64,000 nucleotides of DNA. Origin: Flavobacterium sp. 90 (GTDB lineage Bacteria > Bacteroidota > Bacteroidia > Flavobacteriales > Flavobacteriaceae). How positions within the stretch are numbered: the stretch's first letter is position 1; every line of letters starts with the position of its first letter. Location: assembly GCF_004339525.1 (NCBI RefSeq), contig NZ_SMGE01000001.1, positions 4,030,001 to 4,094,000 of the forward strand, read 5' to 3'. The translations under genes were made by a program, and so were the position numbers. The notes beneath the pieces are model-generated. The model did no database searches. It was not told where the DNA came from and saw nothing but the letters and a program-made list of their open reading frames with translations. Positions 53,022 to 62,112 of this stretch are shown here, one piece after another.

Positions 53022-55535
53022 TTACGACCACGCTTTTGGCGCTTTTTGATCTCTTAATGGAACAAAAACAACATTATCATCTTTCTCTTCAGAGTTTACA
53101 AAATGGTTAAAGCGTTTCAATAATCTTGGTTTTTCGAGAACTTGTTTCCATTCACATTCAAAAGTATTTACAAGAGTCTGCATTTCGGCTTCAAGCGTTT
53201 CGCAAATTCCTAAACTATCTTCGATTATTACTTCTTTTAAGTACTCTAAACCTCCGTCTAGTTTTTCCAGCCAGGTTGCTGTTCTAACAAGCGGACCAGC
53301 CGTGCGGATGTAATACATTAGGTATCGATCCATGTATTTTATAACGGTTTCTTTGTCGATTTTCTCGGCCAATAAAACCGCATGTTTAGGATTTGCGCCA
53401 CCATTTCCGGCGATATACAAATTCCAACCGCCTTCAACTGCAATTAATCCAAAATCTTTTCCGCGAGCTTCGGCACATTCACGAATACAAGCTGAAACAC
53501 CACCTTTAAGTTTGTGAGGAGAACGAATTCCTTTGTATCTGTTTTCTAATTCTATGGCAAATCCGGCGCTGTCGTCCATTCCGTAACGACACCAAGCATT
53601 TCCTACGCAGCTTTTTACAGCACGAAGTGATTTTCCGTAAGCGTGTCCGCTTTCAAAACCATTATCGATTAATATTTTCCAGATTTTTGGCAAATCACTT
53701 AAATGTGCTCCGAACAAATCGACACGTTGCGCTCCGGTAATTTTAGTGTATAAATCAAACTGTTTGGCAACTTCTCCAATCACGATTAATTTCTCGGCAG
53801 TAATTTCACCTCCGGCAACTCTTGGAACTACAGAATAAGTTCCGTTTCGTTGAATATTAGCTAAGAATCTATCGTTTGTATCTTGAGTTGTAACATGTTT
53901 GTTTGCAGTGTCATTATAAATACTCGAGAAAATCGAAGCTACAACAGGTTTACAAACCTCGCAACCATCGCCTTTACCATGATGATCGATAACTTCGTAG
54001 AAATTCTCGTATTTATTGATTTTTACCAAATCGAATAATTCCTGACGTGTATAGCTAAAATGCTCACAAATAACATCTTTTACTTCTTTTCCTAATGATT
54101 TTTGAGTGGCTTTTACCAAATCAGAAACCATTGGTTTACAACCTCCACAACCAGAAGTAGCTTTGGTATGTTTGACAACATCTGAAAAATTGGAACAAGT
54201 TTCATCCAGAAGCGAACAGCAAATTGAACCTTTAGTTACATTTTCGCAAGAACAGATTACTGCTGTGTCTGGCAAATCAAGAACGCTTCCTAAACTTGAA
54301 CCTTCTGAACCATCACGAGAACCTAAAATCAAATCTTCGGGATTTTTTGGCAACGCCATTGCATTACTGTAAATCTGAAAAAGTGAATTGTAATCACTGG
54401 AATCTCCAACTAAAATTCCGCCTAATAAAGTTTTAGAATCTTTGGTAACATTGATTCTTTTATAAATTCCGCTTAGTTTATTTTCATAAATGATCGCTGT
54501 TACATCGTTATTTTCGACAAAAGGATCACCAAAACTCGCAACTTCAACACCAATTAATTTCAATTGTGTCGACATATCGATGGTTTCTCTCATGGTTTTA
54601 GAACCATTTAAGATTTGCTCAGCGGCTACATCGGCCATTTCGTAACCCGGAGCAACAAGTCCGTAAATATTTTGATTGTACAGAGCAACTTCGCCAATCG
54701 CAAAAATAGAAGGATCTGATGTTTGCATTTGATTGTTTACCACAACGCCGCCTCGCAAACCAACTTCAAGACCGGAAACTCGGGCTAATTCATCGCGAGG
54801 TTTAATTCCGGCAGAAATAACCAACATGTCTACTTTTAACAATTCGTCGTCAGCAAACATCATTCCCGTTATACGTTCTTTACCGTCGATATATTGTGTT
54901 GCTTTATTGAGATGAATTCCAATATTTAATTCTTCGATTTTAGATTGCAACATATCGCTGGCGCCTTTGTCTAATTGTCTAGGCATCAATCGCGGAGCAA
55001 ATTCTACAACATGAGGATTCAATCCTAAATCACGAACGGCTTTTGCTGCTTCAAGACCTAATAAACCCCCGCCTAAAACTGCCGCTTCGGTTGCACCTTT
55101 TTGTTTTATTTTTTTGGCGTAAGCCATAATTGCATCCAGATCTTCGATAGTTCTGTATACAAACACGCCTTCTTTTTCGACACCATCAATAGGAGGAACG
55201 AATGCCGAAGAACCCGTTGCAAGAACTAAGTAATCGTACGTATGTGTTTTTTCTAAATGCGTATGTATTGTTTTTTCTTCACGATTAATATCTGTAATTA
55301 ATTCAGAAGTATTTAGAGTAATGTTGTTTTGTGCGTACCATTCAGTAGTAGATAACGAAAGGTCATCTGCAGTTTTTCCTCCAAAGTATTCACTTAAATG
55401 AACTCTGTCATAAGCGCGTCTGGGTTCTTCGCCAAAGACTGTAATCTGATACTTTTCCTGTCCTGATTTTGCGACGAATTTTTCGCAAAATTTATAACCA
55501 ACCATGCCGTTTCCAACTACTATTACTCTAATCAT
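53022..55535 (-). CDS. nirB: NADH-dependent nitrite reductase large subunit NirB
   Basis: An 837-residue assimilatory nitrite reductase making ammonium in the cytoplasm. An FAD/NADH part (about 1-400) has VVGNGMVGYKFCEKF, ATGSSAFVPPIDG, AVLGGGLLGLEAAKAV and FAIGEVALY. Two BFD-like 2Fe-2S segments follow (CSCENVT ... GCGGCKP and CEHFSYTRQELF ... GCEVCKP). A siroheme/4Fe-4S half closes it, with the ligand pairs CVGNAWC and CIREC. The length is normal. The promoter carries phased boxes; siroheme comes from the cobA-type gene at 30662. Confidence 0.96.
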   Translation of the reverse strand: MIRVIVVGNGMVGYKFCEKFVAKSGQEKYQITVFGEEPRRAYDRVHLSEYFGGKTADDLSLSTTEWYAQNNITLNTSELITDINREEKTIHTHLEKTHTYDYLVLATGSSAFVPPIDGVEKEGVFVYRTIEDLDAIMAYAKKIKQKGATEAAVLGGGLLGLEAAKAVRDLGLNPHVVEFAPRLMPRQLDKGASDMLQSKIEELNIGIHLNKATQYIDGKERITGMMFADDELLKVDMLVISAGIKPRDELARVSGLEVGLRGGVVVNNQMQTSDPSIFAIGEVALYNQNIYGLVAPGYEMADVAAEQILNGSKTMRETIDMSTQLKLIGVEVASFGDPFVENNDVTAIIYENKLSGIYKRINVTKDSKTLLGGILVGDSSDYNSLFQIYSNAMALPKNPEDLILGSRDGSEGSSLGSVLDLPDTAVICSCENVTKGSICCSLLDETCSNFSDVVKHTKATSGCGGCKPMVSDLVKATQKSLGKEVKDVICEHFSYTRQELFDLVKINKYENFYEVIDHHGKGDGCEVCKPVVASIFSSIYNDTANKHVTTQDTNDRFLANIQRNGTYSVVPRVAGGEITAEKLIVIGEVAKQFDLYTKITGAQRVDLFGAHLSDLPKIWKILIDNGFESGHAYGKSLRAVKSCVGNAWCRYGMDDSAGFAIELENRYKGIRSPHKLKGGVSACIRECAEARGKDFGLIAVEGGWNLYIAGNGGANPKHAVLLAEKIDKETVIKYMDRYLMYYIRTAGPLVRTATWLEKLDGGLEYLKEVIIEDSLGICETLEAEMQTLVNTFECEWKQVLEKPRLLKRFNHFVNSEEKDDNVVFVPLRDQKAPKAWS

Positions 55536-55561
55536 GATTTCTTTAATTAAGTATTACTACG

Positions 55562-55603
55562 CAAATATAAGTATTTGTACTTATAAAAATACGTATTTAG
55601 GTA
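55562..55603 (-). promoter_or_regulatory. nirB promoter with phased TACTTA boxes
   Basis: Minus-strand -7 element TATATTTG (55562-55569). TAAGTA/TACTTA hexamers start at 55568 and 55578, and TAGGTA at 55598, all in 10-bp phase; TACGTA at 55590 is out of phase. No -33 TTTG. The start codon lies about 27 nt downstream. Confidence 0.65.
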
Positions 55604-55821
55604 ATTTTTTTAAGTAGTACTTTGTTTTTTTCTAAGTATTTCGCCTCAATCTTTTAAGTAGCGCGGGTTAAAAGGTTTTTTGATTTTTTGATTTTTTTTG
55701 TAATTGTGTTATTTTTCTTAATTTTATAAGAGATTTGACCTAAAAAAATCATAAAAAACAAGGCTTGATAATTTTTGGCTTAGTTTTTTCTAGTGGGAAG
55801 GCATAATAAAAAATATATAAT

Positions 55822-56586
55822 ATGAAAAAAGTACTTTTACTATGTGTCTTAACAACTGTTGTGTTAAGTTGCAAGTCAGTCGCAGTTAAAAATTCGAACA
55901 TGAAAGAAACAACTTCTAAAGCAACTTCAGACGAAGAAGATCTAACAGTTTATTTTAAAGCTACTGGAAATGAACCATTTTGGGGATTGAAAATAGGGAA
56001 AGACAAAACTGTTTTTACATCATTAATTGAAGGAATGGAATCTATAAGTTTTGAATCTGTTGAACCAATCAGAGCTATGGATGCCAATGTAAAAATGTAT
56101 AGACTTAACAACGGAAAAACTTCTGCCACGGTTACAATTCAACAATTCGACTGTCAGGATTCAATGTCAGGCGAAAAATCACCTTATACAGTTAAGGTAG
56201 AAATTAACAGCAAAACCTTAAATGGCTGTGGAAAATATATTACAGATTACCGCTTACATGACATTTGGGTTTTGGAAGAATTAAACGGAAAAAAAGTTGC
56301 TCTTACTGATTTTCAAAAAGAATTACCAAGAATTGAGATCCATGCTGCCGATAATAAATTTATGGGATTTGGAGGTTGTAATTCTATAGGTGGAACTATT
56401 TTTTATGAGAAAGATCTATTGAGATTTTCAAATGTAATTTCGACTTTGATGGCTTGTGCATCTGGTAATAAAGAAGGTGAATTTATCAAAGCGCTTCAAA
56501 GTACAACCACTTATACTATTGGAAACAATAGATTAACGCTTTCGAATCCTTCAGGAAAACTTTTGGTTCTTAGAAAAGTAGATTAA
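55822..56586 (+). CDS. META-domain lipoprotein with N-terminal COG3650-like domain
   Basis: A 254-residue lipoprotein (lipobox VVLSC, Cys about 17). The first domain (about 45-145) has YFKATGNEPFWGLKIGKDK, the COG3650 type. The second (about 150-254) is a META/HslJ domain: WVLEELNGKKV, FGGCNSIGGTIF, and ACASGNKEGEFIKALQSTTTYTI. META proteins are often linked to stress or surface functions. A smaller META lipoprotein follows 104 nt downstream. Confidence 0.88.
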   Translation: MKKVLLLCVLTTVVLSCKSVAVKNSNMKETTSKATSDEEDLTVYFKATGNEPFWGLKIGKDKTVFTSLIEGMESISFESVEPIRAMDANVKMYRLNNGKTSATVTIQQFDCQDSMSGEKSPYTVKVEINSKTLNGCGKYITDYRLHDIWVLEELNGKKVALTDFQKELPRIEIHAADNKFMGFGGCNSIGGTIFYEKDLLRFSNVISTLMACASGNKEGEFIKALQSTTTYTIGNNRLTLSNPSGKLLVLRKVD

Positions 56587-56690
56587 TTTTTGAAATGTCT
56601 TAATCTGTTTTAAAAATAACCTACAGTGTACTATGGTGCATTATAATTAAAATATTTTTGTAAAATAAAACTTATAAAAAGTTATTTTAC

Positions 56691-57116
56691 ATGAAAAAGA
56701 TTTTAATGTTATTTATTGCAGTTTCATTAGCTTACAGTTGCAAATCAACTAAGAATGCAAATGCAACGACAGCTGCAAGTTCGGTTGAAAAGAAAGTACA
56801 GCAAACCTGGATTTTAGAAAATCTAAATGGGAAAGTGGTTACTGAAAAGGATTTTTCAATTCTTCCAAAAATCGTATTGAGTTCGTCAACATTCTCTGGA
56901 TCTACAGGATGTAATGCTATAAAAGGAAATTTATTTTCGAAAGGTGCAGGGCAAATCCAGTTTTTGAATTTTACTTCAGAAACTAAAAAGTGCGATGCAA
57001 AAAAAGAAGGTGAGTTTTCGCAATTGTTAAAAACAACTTCAGGTTATTCAGTAGAGAATAATAAGTTGATGCTTTCAAATCAATTTGGATTGACAATGTC
57101 TTTCAAAAAAGGTTAA
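56691..57116 (+). CDS. META-domain lipoprotein (short)
   Basis: A 141-residue lipoprotein (lipobox AYSC, Cys 17) with one META/HslJ domain: TWILENLNGKVV, FSGSTGCNAIKGNLF and CDAKKEGEFSQLLKTTSGY. It probably arose by duplication of the second domain of its upstream neighbour. A strong terminator follows. Confidence 0.88.
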   Translation: MKKILMLFIAVSLAYSCKSTKNANATTAASSVEKKVQQTWILENLNGKVVTEKDFSILPKIVLSSSTFSGSTGCNAIKGNLFSKGAGQIQFLNFTSETKKCDAKKEGEFSQLLKTTSGYSVENNKLMLSNQFGLTMSFKKG

Positions 57117-57137
57117 TTAAAGCAGCTTCAAAATAGA

Positions 57138-57168
57138 AAGGCTTCGATTGATTTCGAAGCCTTTTTTG
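57138..57168 (+). terminator. Intrinsic terminator after the META lipoprotein
   Basis: AAGGCTTCGA, a 6-nt loop and TCGAAGCCTT are followed by a T run, 22 nt past the stop codon. Confidence 0.88.
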
Positions 57169-57177
57169 TATCATTTT

Positions 57178-57275
57178 GTCATTTCGACCGAAGGGAGAAA
57201 TCATACTAGAAGCTCCGCAATCAAAATTGCCAATCTTTGTCGATTTACGAGTGTGATTTCTCCTCCGTCGAAATT
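57178..57275. repeat. GTCATTTCGACCGAAGG-type dispersed inverted repeat
   Basis: Opens GTCATTTCGACCGAAGGGAG and closes TCTCCTCCGTCGAAAT, the same unit as at 4478. The insertion element starts 13 bases later, so this repeat may have been its landing place. Confidence 0.6.
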
Positions 57276-57287
57276 GTAGATGTTAGA

Positions 57288-58302
57288 TATTTCGGTAACA
57301 AAATTTAACTTTAATAAATTTTGTTACGATGAGAAATAATAGTCAGGATTCCACTTTAGAGCGGAACTACTTAGAGAAGTATCGTTTTCTAATAAAAGAA
57401 TATGAACAGGTAAAAAATAAAACTCATCCTTTGTATAAAAAAGCAATGGATTTTTATGCAGCAAATAATACTTGCCGAAAGAGTTTTTTAAAGTATTATA
57501 ATCGCTTTAAACAAAGTGGGAAATCTATTGATTTATTGCCCCAAAAAAGAGGTCCCAAATATAAAACAAGACGTCCTTTGCCTTTTATAGAGCAAAAAGT
57601 AATTGCATTACGAGAAAAAGGAAACAACAAATATGAAATTGTTAGTATCTTAAGACCCAAATTAGGGAAGCATACACCATCATATTCAGGAGTTTATAAT
57701 ATTTTAAAACGCAATAAAATAAATAGATTAACTCCGAAGATTAAAAAGAATCATCAAAAAATAATCAAGGAAAGAATGGGACAACTTGGTCATATTGATT
57801 GTCATTATTTGAGCAAAAGTATAATTAAAGGGGAAAATAAAAATCGCTATTTAGTTTGTGTAATAGATGATTACAGTCGAATTGCCTGGGCTGAATTAGT
57901 TTCTGATATTACCAGTTTAACAGTTATGTTTGCGGCATTGAAATGTTTAAACATCCTAAGTGATCATTATGAAATAAAATTTGAAGAGATATTATCTGAT
58001 AATGGAGCTGAATTTGGACCTAAAACAAGCAAAGTGAAAAATAATCACCCTTTTGAGAGGATGTTAATGGAATTAGGTATTGTTCATAGGTACACAAAAC
58101 CCTACAGACCACAAACTAATGGTAAAGTTGAACGCTTTTGGAGAACTCTTGAAGATGATTTATTGAGAGACACAGATTTTGATTCTCATGAAGAATTAAA
58201 AGAAGAATTATTGCAATACTTATATTATTATAATCATGAAAGACCACATCAAGGTATTGATGGAAAAAAACCAATCGAAATGATAAATCCGTTACCGAAA
58301 TA
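57288..58302 (+). mobile_element. IS481-like insertion sequence (about 1.0 kb)
   Basis: Twelve-base terminal inverted repeats TATTTCGGTAAC (57288-57299) and GTTACCGAAATA (58291-58302) bound a single transposase gene. The right repeat lies inside the last codons and stop of the gene. The flanks do not show an obvious target duplication beyond the T/A-rich outer bases, so the exact ends may be a few bases inside. Confidence 0.75.
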
Positions 58303-58303
58303 A
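57329..58303 (+). CDS. DDE transposase of IS481 type
   Basis: A 324-residue protein. Helix-turn-helix regions (about 50-130) precede an rve integrase core. The catalytic acids appear as IDCHY (first Asp), LSDNGAEFG (second Asp) and NGKVERFWRTLEDDL (Glu), followed by YNHERPHQGIDGKKP. The frame is complete, so the element may be active. A 12-bp hairpin (GTAACAAAATTT / AAATTTTGTTAC, 57295-57327) ends just before the ATG and would cover the ribosome-binding region. Confidence 0.92.
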   Translation: MRNNSQDSTLERNYLEKYRFLIKEYEQVKNKTHPLYKKAMDFYAANNTCRKSFLKYYNRFKQSGKSIDLLPQKRGPKYKTRRPLPFIEQKVIALREKGNNKYEIVSILRPKLGKHTPSYSGVYNILKRNKINRLTPKIKKNHQKIIKERMGQLGHIDCHYLSKSIIKGENKNRYLVCVIDDYSRIAWAELVSDITSLTVMFAALKCLNILSDHYEIKFEEILSDNGAEFGPKTSKVKNNHPFERMLMELGIVHRYTKPYRPQTNGKVERFWRTLEDDLLRDTDFDSHEELKEELLQYLYYYNHERPHQGIDGKKPIEMINPLPK

Positions 58304-58406
58304 GTAACCTTTACAGAAATGACAAGATTGCTAATAAAAAAATCCGTAAAAATCCGCGTCTTCGTGATAGCGAATCCGTCAAATCCGCGTACCATTTTCA
58401 CGTTTG

Positions 58407-59684
58407 CTATTCCAATTCCTCATTCAGATCTTTTTCTTCATCAACAAAATCCAATTCGAGAGCACGAACAGTCTGAACAGCATTTCCAGCGATACCGCGA
58501 ATAGAACCGTACATTCCTAATGTATTGTGAATCACTTTTTCGATTTGTTTTTCGCGTTGTTTCCAGATACGTTGCATGGCTCTTTTCTCCGAGTCAAGAT
58601 CACTTTGCATTTGCGTAAAACCTTCAACAATACCTTCGATTTGCAAACGGAATTCATTACTTGTTAAGAAATCATACAACATCGACATTTTATCTCCTTT
58701 ATTTTCCTGCGCCTGAACAGCCTGACTTACCTGAATTAAAGACTGACGTAAAACGGCACTTAAACCTTTAAATTCTTCGTAAGTACAAATCCAGATTCCA
58801 TCACGCATTCCCATTCGGTCCATTCCGGCAGGCATAACTTCAGTTACTAAAACACCAATATTCGCTCTTTTGGTTCTAATATCGTTTTTGAATTTCTCAA
58901 TCCAAGCGGGTTGAAAAGCTTTTGTACGTTTGCTTTCGTAATAAATAGAACCACAATTTTGCAACTCGCGCGTATTTACAATTTGAAGACAATCGGCACC
59001 ATTTGCGCCTTTTTTTACTTCATCAATAGTATCTAAAGGAAAATTATTTGCCAGCCATTCTTCAATTGCCAATTCCATAACTTCGCCTTGTAATTGCATA
59101 GAACCTTGTTCCTGCTTGCGTTTCATTTCTTCGATCAGTTTCTTTTGATCGTCGGATTGCTTTTGATATTCTTTGATTTTTAGTTCGTTTTTTTCTTCTT
59201 CCTGTTTTCGGATTTTATCACGTTCCAAAACTAAAGTTGCATTAAGTTGCTTTTGAGCTTCGGCTTCGATTGCTTCTTTCATTTCCAGTTTTTCACGCTG
59301 AAGTTTAGCAATTTCACCTTCCATTTTATTAAGTTCGCGAAGTTTCTCTGATTTCTCAGAAAGTTCTTTTTCCATCGCAACTAAACGATCTTTATTCTCT
59401 TCGGCGAGTTTATTTTTTACTTTTTCGGTAATCTCTTTTTCAGCTGTTTTTTTCTCGCGTTCTAAGCGTTTAGCAAAAAGTTCATTTTCCTGTTTCTTTT
59501 TGGCTTCAAATTCGGTTTTTGCCTTTTCGAATTGCTCGTTTTTAAGTTCTAATTCTTTGGCTTGAGCATTTGCTTTTTGTTGATATTCTTTACGGATACT
59601 ATCTTCTAACTGATGCTTTAAAATATCATTTACATCGATCGTTGTTCCGCAACTTGGGCACTGAATTGAAGATTGCTCTGCCAT
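58407..59684 (-). CDS. DUF2130 coiled-coil protein
   Basis: A 425-residue protein. A zinc-ribbon-like start (SSIQCPSCGTTIDV) leads into a long Glu/Lys/Gln-rich coiled coil (about 30-205). The C-terminal DUF2130 domain follows (about 205-370), with GEVMELAIEEWLANNFPLDTIDEVKKGANGADCLQIV and IYYESKRTKAFQPAWIEKFKNDIR. The latter part recalls nuclease-like folds (E-x-K), but activity is not established. There is no signal peptide. Confidence 0.88.
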   Translation of the reverse strand: MAEQSSIQCPSCGTTIDVNDILKHQLEDSIRKEYQQKANAQAKELELKNEQFEKAKTEFEAKKKQENELFAKRLEREKKTAEKEITEKVKNKLAEENKDRLVAMEKELSEKSEKLRELNKMEGEIAKLQREKLEMKEAIEAEAQKQLNATLVLERDKIRKQEEEKNELKIKEYQKQSDDQKKLIEEMKRKQEQGSMQLQGEVMELAIEEWLANNFPLDTIDEVKKGANGADCLQIVNTRELQNCGSIYYESKRTKAFQPAWIEKFKNDIRTKRANIGVLVTEVMPAGMDRMGMRDGIWICTYEEFKGLSAVLRQSLIQVSQAVQAQENKGDKMSMLYDFLTSNEFRLQIEGIVEGFTQMQSDLDSEKRAMQRIWKQREKQIEKVIHNTLGMYGSIRGIAGNAVQTVRALELDFVDEEKDLNEELE

Positions 59685-59763
59685 TTTTATTTATTTTATT
59701 GAGTAGAATTATAATTTGCTAAGGTATTTAAAAATTGAGGTTTTTTTGCCAAGAATTTTAATT

Positions 59764-59928
59764 AATCTCGCAAAGTCGCAGAGACGCAAAGTTTTTTTGT
59801 TTCACGCAGATTTTGCAGATTGAGCAGATTTTTTAATCATTTTAATCTTTTAATCTGTGGCTTTAAAAAATAGAATGAAATGACATAAAAGGAGAAAAAA
59901 CTTTGCGTCTCTGCGACTTTGCGAGATT
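59764..59928. repeat. 34-bp perfect inverted repeat around a 97-nt loop
   Basis: Arms at 59764-59797 and 59895-59928 are exact complements over 34 bases (CTCGCAAAGTCGCAGAGACG in the left arm). The loop carries AGATTTTGCAGATTGAGC-type words shared with 32773 and 58325. It fills the gap 59685-60027 with no gene. Confidence 0.8.
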
Positions 59929-60027
59929 CACTTTTAAAGTATGCAATTTAGCTACTTCTAAAAACTAATTTTTACGGATTTCCATATTAAAAATAATTCG
60001 CGAAAATTTGTGCAATTCGTGGCAACA

Positions 60028-60909
60028 CTACTTCTTAAAATTCAATAAAAAAGCAACTGCAGATTTAGTAATTTCAGAATCGTCTTCTTTTGAAGTTATT
60101 AGCGAAACATCCGTAAACAAATTCACTTTTTTTAATTCGATAAAACCAATTTCAGAATCTTGATTGTTCGTGGCAATGTTTGAAGGAACAATTGAAATTC
60201 CTAATCCGTTTTTGACCAATTGTACGATCGAATTGATATTGTTTGCTTCGTGCACTACTTTTGGCGTGAAGCCATAAAATGCACAAAGTTCCAGTAAAAC
60301 TTCGTGATAATGTGGCGCATAATCTTTGTTAAAAAAAACAAAAGTTTCGTCTTTTAGATTCGAAATTTCTTTTTCGGAATTAATTTGAATCAGGCTTTTA
60401 TTATAAACAACCGAAAACCCATCCTGAAACCACAATTGTGATTTTATTTTAGGAGATTTTATTGGAGAACGAATAATTCCCAGTTCGATTTTTCCTTGTT
60501 CCAGAGCGTCGATTTGCTTGGTTGTTGAAACTTCAAATAATTTGAAATTCACATATGGAAATTGTTCTTTCAGATGTTTTATCAATTTAGAAATTACAGC
60601 CGAATAAATCGAACTTATATAAGCTATTCTGAATTCGCCGGAAACATTTTGGGCTATTTTTTTCGTTTTCACGGAAATGCGCTCGAGATTCTGAAAAAGT
60701 TCTCTGACTTCTTTTTCAAAATATTTTCCGGCTTCTGTAAGTGCTACTTTTTTATTGTTCCTGATAAAAAGCTTCGCTTGAATTTCTTCTTCGAGTTCGA
60801 TAATTTGCCTGCTTAATGGCGGTTGCGAAATAAATAGTTTTTCGGCAGCTTTGGTAAAATTTAATTCTTCGGCTACAGCCAAAAAATATTTTAAGTGACG
60901 TAATTCCAT
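60028..60909 (-). CDS. LysR-family transcriptional regulator
   Basis: A 293-residue regulator. The N-terminal helix-turn-helix (1-60) reads MELRHLKYFLAVAEELNFTKAAEKLFISQPPLSRQI, and a periplasmic-binding-protein-like effector domain (about 88-293) follows. The target is unknown. It is divergent from the methyltransferase at 61236 across a 326-nt gap, so that gene is the usual first guess. Confidence 0.94.
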   Translation of the reverse strand: MELRHLKYFLAVAEELNFTKAAEKLFISQPPLSRQIIELEEEIQAKLFIRNNKKVALTEAGKYFEKEVRELFQNLERISVKTKKIAQNVSGEFRIAYISSIYSAVISKLIKHLKEQFPYVNFKLFEVSTTKQIDALEQGKIELGIIRSPIKSPKIKSQLWFQDGFSVVYNKSLIQINSEKEISNLKDETFVFFNKDYAPHYHEVLLELCAFYGFTPKVVHEANNINSIVQLVKNGLGISIVPSNIATNNQDSEIGFIELKKVNLFTDVSLITSKEDDSEITKSAVAFLLNFKK

Positions 60910-61008
60910 AAATACCTATTAAGTATTGATAATTGATAAAAATAGTATTTTTGAAGTATATATCAAAATGGTAGTTTTGATAAAAAAATAGATAGCAAAC
61001 GGATGACG

Positions 61009-61205
61009 CGGATTTAAACTGGTTTGTGCGGATTTTTTATTTTTTTGCCACAGATTAAGATTATTTAAAATGATTTTTAAAATTTAAATTTGATTATTCT
61101 TAGAGATAATCTCTGTAGTCATTTTATCCCGATAGCTATCGGGAGTGGCAAAAAAAACAGACAAAGTATATTATAAAAAATCTGCACAAACCAGTTTAAT
61201 CCTTA
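61009..61205. repeat. Inverted repeat CTGGTTTGTGCGGATTTTTT plus CCCGATAGCTATCGGG
   Basis: Arms at 61012-61040 and 61173-61200 are complementary with one or two mismatches. A perfect 16-bp palindrome (61128-61143) lies in the loop. No gene is seen in the gap 60910-61235. Confidence 0.65.
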
Positions 61206-61235
61206 AAACCCGTGGCCAATTAAAAACAAAAAACT

Positions 61236-61943
61236 ATGAAAAAATCAACTATTGAAGAGATCAGAGAAAGATTTGACAATGATGTCGAGCGATTTTCGAA
61301 TTTAGAAACCGGGCAAGTGGCAACAATCGACGCTACAATTTCTTTAGAATTAATTACAGAAGCTTCTAAAAGAATTGTTCCAAATGCGGTTAATGTTTTG
61401 GATATTGGATGTGGCGCCGGAAATTATACTTTAAAAATGCTTTCGAAAGTTCCGAATTTGAATTGCACTTTGGTCGATTTGAGTTTGCCAATGTTGGATC
61501 GTGCTTTTGAAAGAGTTTCAAAAGAAACTAATGGAAATGTTGCAATAAAACACGGTGATATTAGAGAAGTCGATTTACCTGAAAATCATTTTGATATTAT
61601 TTTGGCTGGAGCAGTTTTGCATCATTTGCGTGATGATCAGGATTGGGAAACGACTTTTACTAAAATATTCAAATTATTAAAACTAGGCGGATGTTTTATG
61701 ATTTCGGATTTAATTACTCAGGATACTGAATTGTTAAACGAATATACTTGGCAGCGTTATGGCGATTATTTAGAAGGAATTGGCGGGGCAGAATATCGTC
61801 AGAAAGTTTTGGATTATGTAGAAAAAGAAGATACGCCAAGATCAATGAATTATCAATTGGATTTAATGAAGAAGATTGGGTTTACGAGCGTAGAAATTTT
61901 GCACAAGAATATGTGTTTTGGCGCTTTTGGCGGAATTAAATAG
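61236..61943 (+). CDS. Class I SAM-dependent methyltransferase
   Basis: A 235-residue protein. NVLDIGCGAGNYTLKML (about 53-69) is the SAM-binding loop, LVDLSLPML follows, and FDIILAGAVLHHLRDDQDW closes strand 4. ISDLITQDTELLNEYTWQRYGDYL resembles small-molecule methyltransferases. The substrate is unknown. It is divergent from a LysR gene. Confidence 0.88.
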   Translation: MKKSTIEEIRERFDNDVERFSNLETGQVATIDATISLELITEASKRIVPNAVNVLDIGCGAGNYTLKMLSKVPNLNCTLVDLSLPMLDRAFERVSKETNGNVAIKHGDIREVDLPENHFDIILAGAVLHHLRDDQDWETTFTKIFKLLKLGGCFMISDLITQDTELLNEYTWQRYGDYLEGIGGAEYRQKVLDYVEKEDTPRSMNYQLDLMKKIGFTSVEILHKNMCFGAFGGIK

Positions 61944-62112
61944 TCTGGCCATGAATCTTTTTTAAACTTTAATAAAAATTTAATAGCTTAATTTGTGCTA
62001 TTGGTCGTGTGTTGCTTTTGATCTGTATAATAATTGATTGGTTAATGTGAAAAAAGTGTTTTTTTGTATAATCAAATTTTATTTTCGTTTCACAATTTTC
62101 AAATCAGTATAA

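Noticed and set aside
60911..60960. TTAAGTATTG near the LysR gene as a further member of the nitrate box set
   Set aside because: There is only one loose half-site, no 10-bp phasing and no -7 element at the right distance.
61128..61143. CCCGATAGCTATCGGG as a terminator
   Set aside because: No T run follows on either strand, and it sits in the loop of a dispersed inverted repeat.
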